Assembly: GCA_034670405.1 (NCBI GenBank)
Contig: JAXDDX010000014.1
Span: 434,001-498,000 of the forward strand
Length of the DNA stretch: 64,000 nucleotides
Reading direction: 5' to 3'
Source: Hoplostethus atlanticus
Taxonomy: Eukaryota > Chordata > Actinopteri > Trachichthyiformes > Trachichthyidae
Position numbers and translations under genes: made by a program. The notes under the pieces were generated by a model. It saw nothing but the letters and a program-made list of their open reading frames with translations. It searched no databases and was not told where the DNA came from. Of this stretch, positions 12,252 through 22,165 are shown piece by piece; positions within the stretch are counted from its first letter, which is position 1, and every line of letters starts with the position of its first letter.

Positions 12252-12268
12252 AGTTATGTACTATAACT
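12252..12268. promoter_or_regulatory. DIRS terminal 17-bp palindromic site
   Basis: AGTTAT-GTACT-ATAACT: 6-bp inverted arms around a 5-bp centre. The same site occurs inverted at 13840-13856 and at 38256-38272, and a sister version (AGTTAC-GAACT-GTAACT) lies inside each DIRS body. The layout resembles recombination sites used by tyrosine recombinases; that role is inferred. Confidence 0.5.
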
Positions 12269-12284
12269 CTAGTTCTATGATCGT

Positions 12285-13615
12285 GATGTGACCAGCTGGA
12301 TATAATTCAGTAGCTCGACTACGCCACCCCGGGGAACTACACCCAGGGAAATATTTGATTAGTGCAACACTTTAGGTTCTTCCCGCACAGGTAAGCTTGT
12401 AAGGAGCACAGAGACGTGGTTTCACGTATAAAAATATATCCACTTTATTTCACAATACAAAGACTATGCAGTTAAAAGGCCTAAACAATATAAAAGAACC
12501 AAGGAAAACATTAAAGGACAAGGGAACAGATCCTGGAGGGGGATAGGCTACCTGTAGAGGGAGAGAAATGCTAGGAACACCGAGTGGACTACTCACCACC
12601 ACCAGTACCCGTGCACAATTATTCACCACTACAAAGGAAGTTCAGGATGAGGTGCCACTCCACACGCCTGCAGGTGAACAAGGAAAAGACCCAGCAGAAG
12701 AGCCCCACAGCACAGCCACACCCTACTCCAGGAGTCTGAAGAAGCAGATACACAATGAACAGATTAATTTATCTATAAGACTAAGGGTGACTGTCTGGTA
12801 GAGTACTATGCAGAATACAAAGAAAACAATAAAGAAAACAACCACAGCAACCAATGAACAAAATTAAGCCACTTCAAACTGGGCTATATCTCACACACAC
12901 ACACACAATAATGCAACTAAAAGTCACTCCAATTCATAAAGAAACCCAAAACACAGACTGGGCCGCACAATGCCAGACAGACACCCTATCAAAAATGGAT
13001 TAGGTGTAAATAAATACAAAAGAAATAAGACAACACAACAGCACCGGAATAAATATAAATTTATGGGGCCGTATAGGCTACAATTGTCTGCGTGAGAGTT
13101 CGGTGACCTAAATCAGAGTCGACCAATCACGTGCCGCGGCTCACGCGAAACAACTGGGGAATCAGGAAGTAGTCCTAAACGGCATAGACGGGGGGTAAAC
13201 AAACAAAAAGGAAACTAATACAAAACTACGCTGTAGGCAAAACAGCAGCAGGCACTTCCTGCAACAACAACAAAACAATCTTGGCCCGTTAGATGGGACT
13301 AACAGTAGCACCATTGAGTTTATGCAACACAAAGTAAGCAACCTGTACCTGTCGCGACGGCTAGTGAAGATGTGGTAAAATGCCTCGAGCCCCAGGCAAC
13401 AGCACACGTGAACACCGGCTCAGTCTACAACTGGGAAGGATGAGCGGACACCTCCACAACGCAACCAGGAAACAGCGTCAGTTACAGTAGGACTACCGAG
13501 GCGTTTTATAGTTTTGCCGGTAATTGGCAAAATTGATAGACCCGCCCTCACCTACTGCATAAAATGCTAGTGCCAATGTTTCCACTGACAAGTGTAATAT
13601 TCGTGACCCCATCAC
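12285..13615 (-). mobile_element. Insert in mini-DIRS, candidate solo LTR
   Basis: Comparison with the uninterrupted site in the second DIRS copy (38281-38300) shows this 1.33-kb segment is an insertion. On the minus strand it starts TGTGATGGGGTCACG and ends GGTCACATCA, so it has TG...CA ends, and a CTATAAAACG box lies about 110 bases in. These features suit a solo LTR, but no 4-6 bp target duplication is visible. No coding frame of note; a CA run lies at 12893-12906. Confidence 0.45.
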
Positions 13616-14401
13616 AGTAGGCAAAGCCGTTTAGGCTTCGCCTTATGGGCTATGCTCGTGCGCGTGAGCGCGAGCACTGAAAATTCAACGATGCACCTAT
13701 CAGCTGGGGCTCCGCCCCCAAGCACCTGTATATAATGCCGTGCTTACCGGCATTCGTCCTCCACAATTTTCTTTCTGCGAACCATGGAGGGGACAGCAGG
13801 TGTGAAACTAAACGGCTTTGCCTACGATCATAGAACTAGAGTTATAGTACATAACTACCGTTCTATTTCTCGTAGGCTTCGCCGTTTAGGCTTCGCCTTA
13901 TGGGCTAAGGCGAAGCTACGAGCGGAGCCCGATCGATGTACCCCTGCTGGACCCAAAGGCCCGAGGGGCAAAGACACAAGCATATTCTGAATAACATACA
14001 TAATCCAGAACTACCTGGTCATGTTGATTCATACTCACTTTCATGTATCACATGAAGAACGGTATAAACCAACCACACCCATCTTGTGTTCACTGAACTG
14101 TGCAGTTGACACCAAGAGGGAGCCCGGACAAACTGACAGACAGTTATCCCTGCATACCGTCTGCTGCTTCTTCATAGACGTTCGTATTGAAGAAAAGGTG
14201 TTAGCCTACTGGTGCTAACCTAACAGCATGACAAGGCACCACGTCAACCCCTCCAGCGCTACCTAGCGCAGAGACATGGAACCTAGGCAACCAACTCTAA
14301 TCAATGGTCCAGGTAAAAACCGGTGGGAAAGCTACAGCATAAATAACCCGATCAGGTGGACCGGACCTGTCCCTCTGGAGTGTGTCAGTTTTATGTATGG
14401 G

Positions 14402-14497
14402 GTTACGAACTGTAACCAAGGGGAATAAGACTGAGCATCCAGCAATGATTAGGGCAATGGGAAAGGACGGAGAAGAAGGCAAGTTACGAACTGTAAC
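14402..14497. promoter_or_regulatory. Paired internal 15-mers in DIRS 3' region
   Basis: gttacgaactgtaac occurs at 14402-14416 and 14483-14497; the second extends to a 17-bp form with 6-bp inverted arms. Both are kept in the second copy (38813-38827 and 38886-38900). They echo the terminal 17-bp palindrome. This may be the internal complementary region used in circle formation by DIRS elements. Confidence 0.4.
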
Positions 14498-14773
14498 TGT
14501 CACCGAATGACTCATCCTTTTCCTGCATTGCAAAGGGGGCCGGAGCCTTCGTTCCCAGCTCCAGAACAGAGCGGCCGAAGGAGCCCCCAGTCATGTCAAG
14601 CATGTAAAAATGCACAAAAGGACTCGGGGAGACGCGGCAGCGCATATGTCTTCCACCGACACACCCTTAAACAGGGCCGATGAGGCCGTCACGCCACGTG
14701 TGGAGTGAGCTCTGACACCCGCCGGCGGGGTCAGGCCCAATCCTGTGTAGGCTAAAGAGACACCCTCACATAG

Positions 14774-14965
14774 CTACTGCGACAGCCGCAGTTTTGAGAG
14801 AGCACGACCCTTGGTGGAGTCCCCAAAGCACACAAACAGCTGTTGTGTCATCCTGAACTCAGCTGTGCGCTGAATATAGATGGTAAGTGCCCGTATCGGG
14901 CACAGGAGATGTAACTCTGCCTCAGACTCATTAGCATGAGGAGGCGGATGGAAAGCCTTCAGCAC
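14774..14965 (-). pseudogene. DIRS tyrosine recombinase, C-terminal part
   Basis: Reads HLLCPIRALTIYIQRTAEFR and QQLFVCFGDSTKGRALSK, conserved DIRS recombinase sequence, then a stop. The same block in the second copy (39288-38995) continues into SAHSTHGVAASSALLR, the His-x-x-Arg region. Confidence 0.8.
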
Positions 14966-15037
14966 AATGTCCCTAAAATGAAAGGAACTCCTTATGTTCT
15001 TGGGGAGGAAGGTGGGATTTGGCCTGAGCGAAGCGAA

Positions 15038-15673
15038 TTAGCCATCCCCATTGATAGACAGACAGCTCGGATGCACCGACAGGGCACCGATCTCACTGAC
15101 ACGCTTGGCTGAGACCAGCGCGAATAGCAGTGCGGTCTTAAATGATAAAGCGTTTAATGGGGCCTGGGATAACGGCTCAAAAGGACTCTTCGTTAGTCCC
15201 CGTAAAACAGGGGGGAGGTCCCAACGTGGTGCTATCACCCGTTTGACTGGGCTCATGCGTCTGGCCCCTTGTAAGAATCTCTTGACCAGGGGGTGACTGA
15301 AAACCGGCTTGTCATCGTATCCGACATGACATGCTGACACCGCGGCGGTGTAGACCTTAATGGTGGAGAAGGATAACTCCTTATCCAGCAAAGACTGAAG
15401 GAATGAAAGCACCTGCCCCACCGAACAGGAGGTTGGGGAGGCGCCCTTGCTGTTATACCATTTCGAAAAAGCATTCCACTTCACTGTGTAAGCAGTGATA
15501 GTGGAAGAGGCACGTGCGCTCTGGATTGTACCAATTACTGCTGTCGACAGCCCCTTGTCCTGAAGAATCAACCTTTCAGAGACCAAACCATCAGCGGACC
15601 CCCAAGAATCGGAGGTTGCTGAACGGTGCCTAGGGCTTGTGACAGTGCGTCTTGTCTCATCGGGACCGGCCAT
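15038..15673 (-). pseudogene. DIRS tyrosine recombinase, N-terminal and core part
   Basis: A 211-codon open frame (starts MAGPDETRRTV) with the SAM-like N-terminal half (STITAYTVKWNAFSKWY) and the first catalytic Arg in SAKRVSEIGALSVH. It stops after INGDG. The rest of the domain continues at 14965-14774 in another frame and is cut again by a stop after ALSKLRLSQ, so the His-x-x-Arg and Tyr catalytic parts are detached. In intact elements the enzyme inserts the circular DNA intermediate without target duplication. Confidence 0.85.
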
Positions 15674-15699
15674 GGGGCCGTGTGGGACAAGGATTGTAG

Positions 15700-16110
15700 C
15701 TCAGGGAACCACAGGGCCGACCGTGTCTCTGGAGCTACAAGAATGAGAGCTAGATGTTCTTGTCTGACCCTCTCCAACAGAGGGCTGACCAGCTGTGGAG
15801 GTGGGAAGGCGTAGAGGAGCGTTCGGGGCCATGGAACATGGGCCATTGCGTTCACCCCCAGCGGCGGACGATCCTGCGGGCTCAGGGAGAACCAGAGACT
15901 GCAATGAGTGTTCTCCCTGGATGCAAACAGGTCCACCTGGGCTTTCCCGAATCTTGTAACCGCCACTCGTCCCGGCGGGGTCCGCCACGGGACATGAGGT
16001 CTGCTCCGACATTCTGGTTGCCCGCTATGTGAAGAGCTCTCAAACTGAGGAGGTTCTGGAACGCCTAAAGCCAGAGCTCGACTGCCGCACTGTGGAGGGC
16101 AGAGGAACAT
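15700..16110 (-). pseudogene. DIRS post-RNase H domain remnant
   Basis: Open frames 16110-15568 and 16012-15701 together contain QVDLFASRENTHCSLWFSL and HLALILVAPETRSALWFPEL, the conserved region between RNase H and recombinase in DIRS elements. The frame shifts near 15960. In the second DIRS copy the corresponding RNase H part is better kept (39526-39870). Confidence 0.65.
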
Positions 16111-16242
16111 ACTCCACCCTGGCAGTTGATATAGGCTGCCGCCGACATGCTGTCTGTTCTCACCAGCACATGGCGACCCTGAACCAGTGTGTGAAAATGC
16201 TTCAGCACCTTCAGAACCATGGTTAGCTCCAGCACATTTATA

Positions 16243-17352
16243 TCAGCAGAGGGAGGAGACCGCCACTGAGCGCCGACCGATTGGGAGAGACAGCCCCCCC
16301 CCCCACCCTGTCAGAGAAGCATCTGTGAACACGACAACGTGAGATGCTACTCTGCCCAAAGAAACCCCTGTGGACATGGTCATGGGGTCTCTCCAATGGT
16401 TCAGGTCCAGTGTCACTGAGCGGGGAATGGATAACATTCTGCGCTTGTGACGCCTGGGGTCCAGTCTTTGGCGAGCAAACCATCTTTGCAGTCTGCGCAT
16501 GAAGAGCAGACCCAGGGGAACCACTGGGTGAGCTGCTGCCATGAGCCCTAGGAGACGCATAACCGATAGGGCCGTCACGACCCTGTGGGCGTGGAATGCA
16601 GTTAGCGCCGACAAAATGGTTACTTGCCTCTGGGGCGAGAGCTTGGCGGTCATGGATGTTGAATCTAGGGATACACCCAGATAAACCAACTGACGGCTGG
16701 GGAACGGCGTGCTTTTCTCCCAATTGATGGCGAAGCCCAGGAGGGAGAGGTGCACCACTAGTGACCTCGTGTTTTCCCTGGCTTCCTCCTCCGATGGGCT
16801 CAAAAACAGGATGTCGTCGAGGTAGAATAGAATTCTTATTCCTCGTTGACGGAGCGGGCCCAGCGCCACCTCGACACACTTTGAGAAAGTGCGTGGAGCT
16901 AGGGAATAGCCGAAGGGGAGGCATTGGTACTCATACGCTCTGCCCTGAAAGGCAAAGCGGAGGAACTTCCTGTGTGACTGGAGGATGGGACATGGAAGTA
17001 AGCGTCCCTGAGATTGATGGACGTAAGCCAGTCGTCCTTTCTCACACACCTTAGCAGTGCTCTGGTGGTGAGCATTCTGAACTTTCTTGCCACCACTAGT
17101 TTGTTGAGCGTCCAGAATAGGCCTCATGTCCCCCGTCTTCTTGGGGATCAGGAAATAGCGGGAGTAAAAGCCATGTTGAGCCTCGCTGGGCGGGACGGCC
17201 ACGATGGCCCCCTTGTCCTGGAGACAGCTTATCTCTTCCGCCAAGGCTGAGCTCGCCGTAGGATCGCTCAGCCTTGTCTCTAATATGCCCTTGAAAAGTG
17301 GCGGACGGTGTTTGAACATGAGGGGGTGTCCCTCCCTCAATGTACCGTTCAA
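16243..17352 (-). pseudogene. DIRS reverse transcriptase/RNase H, frame-disrupted
   Basis: A 369-codon open frame with RT blocks FYSRYFLIPKKTGDMRPILD, FLRFAFQGRAYEYQCLPFGY, the catalytic YLDDIL and the start of RNase H (VVVFTDASLTGWGG). Between MRPILD and the FLRFAF block the conserved sequence (LNKLVVARKFRMLTTRALLR, DAYFHVP) lies in another frame, so a pair of compensating indels scrambles about 40 residues. It would copy element RNA into DNA with the recombinase-based integration of DIRS elements. Confidence 0.85.
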
Positions 17353-17457
17353 CTACTTGGGAACCGCGCAGAACTCTAGCCAGAACGCATAGCGCTCGGA
17401 GAGAGGCCAGGCAGACAGTTGGAGCGTTGTCTATGAACGCTCTGTATTCTCTGGCCC

Positions 17458-17976
17458 CTACCACACACTGGTCTGTGTGATCCAAGGGGGGCCCCCCCTC
17501 GAAAGGGCCACCCTTTGGGGTGGCCTTGGTTGCTTACTGTCAACCAGACAGCCGTCAGGCTGCTGGGAAGAGAAGCGTGGGATTAAAGGGGGTTCTCCTG
17601 AGGAAGGCCCCCCATAAGGGTGGGCCCCTCGGCAGGCTATGTCCGGCCCTGGCCGCTTACTCTTTTTCAGACAGCCATCAAACTGCTGGGAAGAGAAACT
17701 TAGGTATAAAGGGGGGGGGGGGTCCCCTGGGGAAGGCCCCCCAAAAGGGAGGGCCCCTCGCGGGGCTATGTCCGACCCTGGCTGCTTACTTTCTCCCAGA
17801 CAGCCCTCAGGCTGGTGGGAAGAGAAGTGTGGGTCTAGCCACTCAAGGGCTTGAGGAACAAATGTCCTTTTGGCCGGTCTGGCCAGGGCTATGTCCGCCC
17901 CTGGCCTTTTATGTCTTCTCAGACACTCATCCAACTGTTCTGGAGAAAGACGTGGGCTATAGTGAGCCAACGGCAT
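17458..17976 (-). CDS. DIRS repeat-bearing N-terminal ORF2 segment
   Basis: A 172-codon open frame beginning MPLAHYSPRLSPEQLDECL. It is almost entirely four copies of a 41-43 residue unit with the core DGCL..SKRPGPDIA and RGA.P.GGPS.G.PP. No known domain. It lies between the gag-like frame and the RT frame and ends in a stop after a frame change, so in this copy it is separated from the RT. Confidence 0.5.
   Translation of the reverse strand: MPLAHYSPRLSPEQLDECLRRHKRPGADIALARPAKRTFVPQALEWLDPHFSSHQPEGCLGESKQPGSDIAPRGALPFGGPSPGDPPPPLYLSFSSQQFDGCLKKSKRPGPDIACRGAHPYGGPSSGEPPLIPRFSSQQPDGCLVDSKQPRPPQRVALSRGGPPWITQTSVW
17490..17960. repeat. Tandem repeat, 123-129 bp unit, about 4 copies
   Basis: The anchor agacagcc recurs at 17546, 17669, 17798 and (as agacactc) 17921. 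Unit lengths are multiples of three, so the repeat keeps the reading frame. Units differ by substitutions and a G-run (17709-17720). Confidence 0.85.
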
Positions 17977-19517
17977 GGAAGAGTGAGAGAGTAGAGCCTT
18001 TCTCAGCCTTTTTTTTCCGAGTCTGATAAAATATCAGGAGACCGTGGACGAGAGGAATTAGCTGCCATAGGGAATAAGTAAGGTCGTTCGTTCGAACGTT
18101 TACTTTTATTGGCAGGATTGGTGGGGCAGGATTGGGTGGGCGGTCCCAGGAAGGAGCCAGCCTCCGCCACTTCCTGGGCTGACGTGGAGCTTCTCCGGCA
18201 GCCGAGCGGTCACCGGCGTGTCGCTGCTGCTGTTCTCTCGCCGGCGGTGGAGGGGGCGGGGCGCCGACTCTCTCGCTGGTTGATGCTGGTGCGCTGCTGC
18301 AGAGCTGTTTCCTCCGGCTCTGGCTTCCAGAGCTGGACGGTCTGTGCGCCGATTTCGCGCCAAAATGGCGCTCCAGGCGGGCACGATCCTCATCCATAGC
18401 CTGGACTGAGGCCAAAACCTCGTTAAGCCTGGGGCCAAACAAACCGTCTGGGGACAGGGGACCGTTGATCAGACGGAGCCTCTCCTGCTCCGGCAAGGAG
18501 GCATCTGAAAGCCACATGGCCCGCTGAGCCATAGTGGACCAGGCCATGCACCGCCCAACCCCCACTGCCACCGGCAGAGAGAGTTGGAGGATGGCACCGG
18601 GTGAATTTCGCCACCGTCTCCACCTCATCAGCTCCAAAAGACTCTGGTAAATGATGACAGAGCAGAAGCCAGCAAAGCGATGTTATTCACAGCGGCAGTG
18701 CTCTGGGCCGAACAGACATAGGTCTTATCAGCCAGAGCGGCCAGCTGCTTATGGAGACGGGAGGGAGGCAGCGGCTTCTCGTCTGGACGCCATCCAGCGC
18801 CTGGACAGAGAAGAGCCGCCAGGGGAGACTCCAAGCGAGGTATCCCCCTCGCCTGTTGAGTGCTCCAACCCTCTACCCTGGTCAGGTCGGAAAACGCCTT
18901 GACTGGGGCTCTAAGCGCCGCCGGGTTCTGCGCCGCTCCGTTCAGATACGGCTGGACTGGTGGAAACAGCGGGCAGACGATCGGCGGACGGGATGAGGGC
19001 GGGGGCTTAAAATAATCTCCTAGCATCTCGTTCGGAGCAGTGGCTGGTGGGACCTCTGGCATTTGATCGTCGCTGCAGAGGTGATGATCTCCCCGAAGAC
19101 GTCTGTAAGCCGCCGAGGCTTCGGCTGCGCCGCCGGGATGGATGAGCTCCTCGACGAAGATCTTGAATCTCCGAGAGAGGAGCCACTCGCGGCGACAACA
19201 AGAGTGTCGGTATCAGGACCACCGCTGCTCGCTCCGTCATTGTCCATCTCCATGAGAGGAGGGCCGTCAGCATCAAAGATGTTGATCGCCTCCTGCAGAG
19301 GAGTGTGGGGAAGGAAGTGGCGGTGTCTGGCTGCGAGCCTATCCCTGGGAAGGGACAGACAAGCGGCACAGTCCGTCGTTCCCTCTATTCGCCCTAGCGT
19401 GTTCCTGCGCCAAGGCAGCCGCGCCAGGTGGCCGTCTTCCGGCAGAAGATCCACCGGGCAGGAAAGACAGCTCTTGGCCCTGAAAAGGGCAGTTGATTCT
19501 TTGAGGTGGGTTTCCAT
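17957..19517 (-). pseudogene. DIRS gag-like ORF1, frame-broken
   Basis: Three overlapping pieces in shifting frames: 19517-19020 (starts METHLKEST), 19062-18628 (AVNNIALLASALSSFTRVF) and 18637-17957. The middle piece has the Ala/Leu-rich block I associate with fish DIRS gag; the last is rich in Pro, Arg and Ser. The predicted role is RNA packaging. The last piece ends TCACTATAG at 17957 and overlaps the ATG of the next frame (17976) by 20 bases, an arrangement that probably reflects the original ORF1/ORF2 overlap. Confidence 0.7.
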
Positions 19518-19536
19518 AGCTTAAGCTGAGTGTTCG

Positions 19537-19720
19537 CTGAAAGAAAAAGGAGGACGAATGCCGGTAAGCACGGCATTATATACAGGTGCTTGGGGGCGGA
19601 GTCCCAGCTGATAGGTGCATCGTTGAATTTTCAGTGCTCGCGCTCACGCGCACGAGCATAGCCCATAAGGCGAAGCCTAAACGGCGAAGCCTAAACGGCG
19701 AAGCCTACGAGAAATAGAAC
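19537..19720 (-). promoter_or_regulatory. DIRS 5' terminal region with TATA box
   Basis: The 5' end of the DIRS copy, with a TATATAA box (minus strand, 19576-19582) about 60 bases before the first gag-like ATG at 19517. Nearly the same 165 bases occur in plus orientation at 13616-13780 and in the second copy near 40740-40906. Confidence 0.6.
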
Positions 19721-20298
19721 TTAGATTTGTTTTCCAGCATCGACAACACATTAATCTAAATTATGACTTCCATTCAGATAGAAGATGACGGTAGGAAGCT
19801 CCAGGCAGCCGAAGCTGAGATACGGTGATAAGACTACAACATGACATGACTCCTCTCTGACATGTTTATTACTCCCATCACCCAGAGAGATGGATGGATG
19901 GATGGATGGATGAATGGAGGAGGTATAAATGGAGGGATGGGTTAGTCAGTCGATGGGTGGATACAAGGGGGGAAGGGTGCTGCGTGACATAAGAGAAGGA
20001 GGCAGTGAAGGTACAAGATGCTTAATGGATGGGAGGAGAAGGAGATGGATGGATGAGAGAGGAATAGAGTTGATGGGTGGATGGGAAGCCAGGAGAGACA
20101 CGGTAGAAGGAAGTACTATTTAAAAAAAGTCTCCATCATCGAAGGCGGAAGCAGAGCCGGTGTTTGATCGAATCATGCCCATGTGGCATGAATTATGGAT
20201 CTTTGCCTGCTGGGTCTTTGTTTTGAGTAACTGTAGTTATTATTCCTATTCAAGCTCCACTTGCAAAGAAAATGAAATAAATTAAAAAATCATCACTC

Positions 20299-20300
<2 letters not shown>
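19721..20300. other. Unassigned with GGAT repeats
   Basis: A (GGAT)n run at 19890-19912 with scattered GGAT-rich sequence to about 20060. No gene seen. Confidence 0.55.
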
Positions 20301-20302
<2 letters not shown>

Positions 20303-20388
<86 letters not shown>

Positions 20389-20431
20389 CCTACCTACCTA
20401 CCTACCTATCTATCTATCTATCTATCTACCC
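20303..20431. repeat. Compound (TC)n(TATC)n(TACC)n microsatellite
   Basis: About 26 TC repeats run into TATC, TACC and TATC blocks without a gap. Confidence 0.95.
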
Positions 20432-21559
20432 ATGCTACCCAAGTGTTTGCTCCATATGATATTAATTCCTTGGCACAGAGTTTGCGTAGTAATCAGTTAC
20501 ATCGCTGCGATCATCAATCATCAGTCTACCCCATCCAACTCAGCTAAGAAAACATTGGTCTTTTGATCAACACGCTGTGCATTACTAACAGTGATCAACA
20601 CTTTGAAAAATTACTTGGGGTGGTGTTTAGCTTACCTTCACCGCTGAATATGGCACTGAAAAATGGCTTTAGCGTGTTTTGAGGTTATTATTACCAACGA
20701 GGCCTTCAGGGAGCATTGCGGCAGGTTGCTAGGGACTCTCGCGTTGGGAGAATGTGTTGTGGGCTGCCCTAGTTTCATCATTAGCTCTGTTTTTATGGAG
20801 CAGGCTGGCAAACTAAATATAGCCGCACAGTGGGCTCAGTCGCACAGCAGAGAATAAAACCATCATGTTGTTGTTGATGATGATGATGTCGGGGTCAGGA
20901 CTCGTCAGGATCACAAGCACTTTTTCTCAAGTGCGTTACGTGTGAGCTGCAGCGAATTTGACTCGGTGAGACCAGCGCTGTGATTTACATCAAAAAGTAT
21001 CAAACTGTCATGTGAGCAGTTTCAAAATAAAAGTTATATATATTACTCATTACACGGTACTTCAAAACTCCTGCTATTACTCCCTGGCAGCAGTAATGTG
21101 TTACACTATTCACTACTCTTTGGTGATTGCGTCATCTCTTACCTTCAGAAGTCAGGATAACTCACCTGCTGAATGTTTAACCAAATAGTAAGTCTAATAA
21201 GTAATAGTAATAAGATTGTGCAGTCTGTCAGGACGTTGGAGGTCCGAGGCGGGCTGTGTTCAGCTTGGTCGGTTTGCTGTGATCAACTTTTCTTTTCAGG
21301 GTTCACAAATACAATCCAGAACAACATTACATTACCACACAGACATATTGGCATCACATCAAAAGCACCGGAAAACAAACAAACTGCTAATGCTAATGAC
21401 AGCGTCGGTCCCTCAGACTGCAGTTTAGATCCCTGTTGGATGGATCACTGGAATCCTTTTCGTCCTGAGAGCCGCCCTTCACACAGCGGATCATTCTGAC
21501 TGACCATCTCAAGTATGGGGTTTGGTGTTGTGGGTTAGAATTTATACATGTATAACTAT
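20432..21559. other. Unassigned DNA
   Basis: No gene or repeat family recognised. Open frames at 20663-20857 and 21173-21499 have no recognisable domain and no splice context. Confidence 0.5.
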
Positions 21560-22165
21560 AATGTATAGATGCATACTGGTATTAGCCAGTTGTGGCTCCT
21601 GATGCTTTCCAGGAAAAGGAACCACATCCGCCCTGTTCTGGCGTCTCTCCGCCGGCTTCCAGTATGTCTTAGAATTGATTTTAGGGTTTTGTTATTTGTC
21701 TTTAAAGTGCTGAAACAGGCTGCCCACTGCATATATTTCAGTCCCATATACGTCCTCCGGGCCTCTCAGGTCTTCTGTCATGGGGCTCCTGGCTGTTCCT
21801 CGCTTAATGTCTAGGCTCAAGGGTGACGGTGCCTTCACTGGCGGTGAACAGCCCTCTGAACCCTCTCCGTCAGATCTGCCCCCTCTATTGACTCTTTCAA
21901 GTCCCGTCTCAAAGATCACTTTTATTCTCCTCGATGTGTCTGGTTGCTAGTGTATGTCATATGTTTTTTTTTCTGCCAGTACTATATTGATGAATCCTCT
22001 TCAGTCATGAAGGGCAGATGGAGATGAAGAAGAGGAGACGTTAAAGACGTTTTTAGTCTCTGGACCATCATGGACATGGGTTGTGTAGAATAAGGTACAG
22101 CTCAACAGTAGCACTTTGGTCAACTACTGTTGTAATTAAATGTGCTTTATAATTAAACTTGCCTG
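21560..22165 (+). mobile_element. L2-type LINE 3' fragment with inserted repeat
   Basis: Plus-strand remnant of the RT C-terminus (HIRPVLASLRRLPVCLRIDF at 21627, LLFVFKVLKQAA) followed by 3' UTR and a tail ttaaatgtgctttataatta at 22136. A 101-bp repeat (21994-22094) is embedded in the UTR. Coding part has frameshifts. Confidence 0.7.
21994..22094 (+). repeat. 101-bp dispersed repeat, copy 1
   Basis: Starts aatcctcttcagtcatgaag and ends near ggacatgggttgtg. A second copy in the same orientation lies at 36091-36195, about 92% alike by eye. Confidence 0.8.

Larger units (their letters stand above)
12246..13862 (+). mobile_element. Mini-DIRS element with 1.33-kb insert
   Basis: Perfect inverted repeats of 39 bp at 12246-12284 and 13824-13862 bound the unit. 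Without the insert (12285-13615) it is about 286 bp and consists of a DIRS 5' end in plus orientation (13616-13800, the reverse complement of 19537-19700 with few differences, including the TATATAATG box and an ATG at 13783) joined directly to an inverted copy of the other end. All gag, RT and recombinase coding sequence is missing. It directly abuts the larger DIRS copy. Such a structure could move only using a recombinase and RT supplied elsewhere. Confidence 0.75.
13860..19720 (-). mobile_element. DIRS-type tyrosine-recombinase retrotransposon, near full length
   Basis: A 5.86-kb element read right to left. Its ends are inverted copies of each other: gttctatttctcgtaggctt begins at 13860 and its complement ends at 19720, the match extending over about 45 bp of the aggcttcgcc-rich repeat. 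From 5' (right) it carries a TATA-bearing leader, gag-like frames, a repeat-rich segment, RT and RNase H, and a tyrosine recombinase, the order known for DIRS1-like elements. Frames are broken in several places, so it is not autonomous. A second, deleted copy lies at 38250-40906. Confidence 0.9.
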
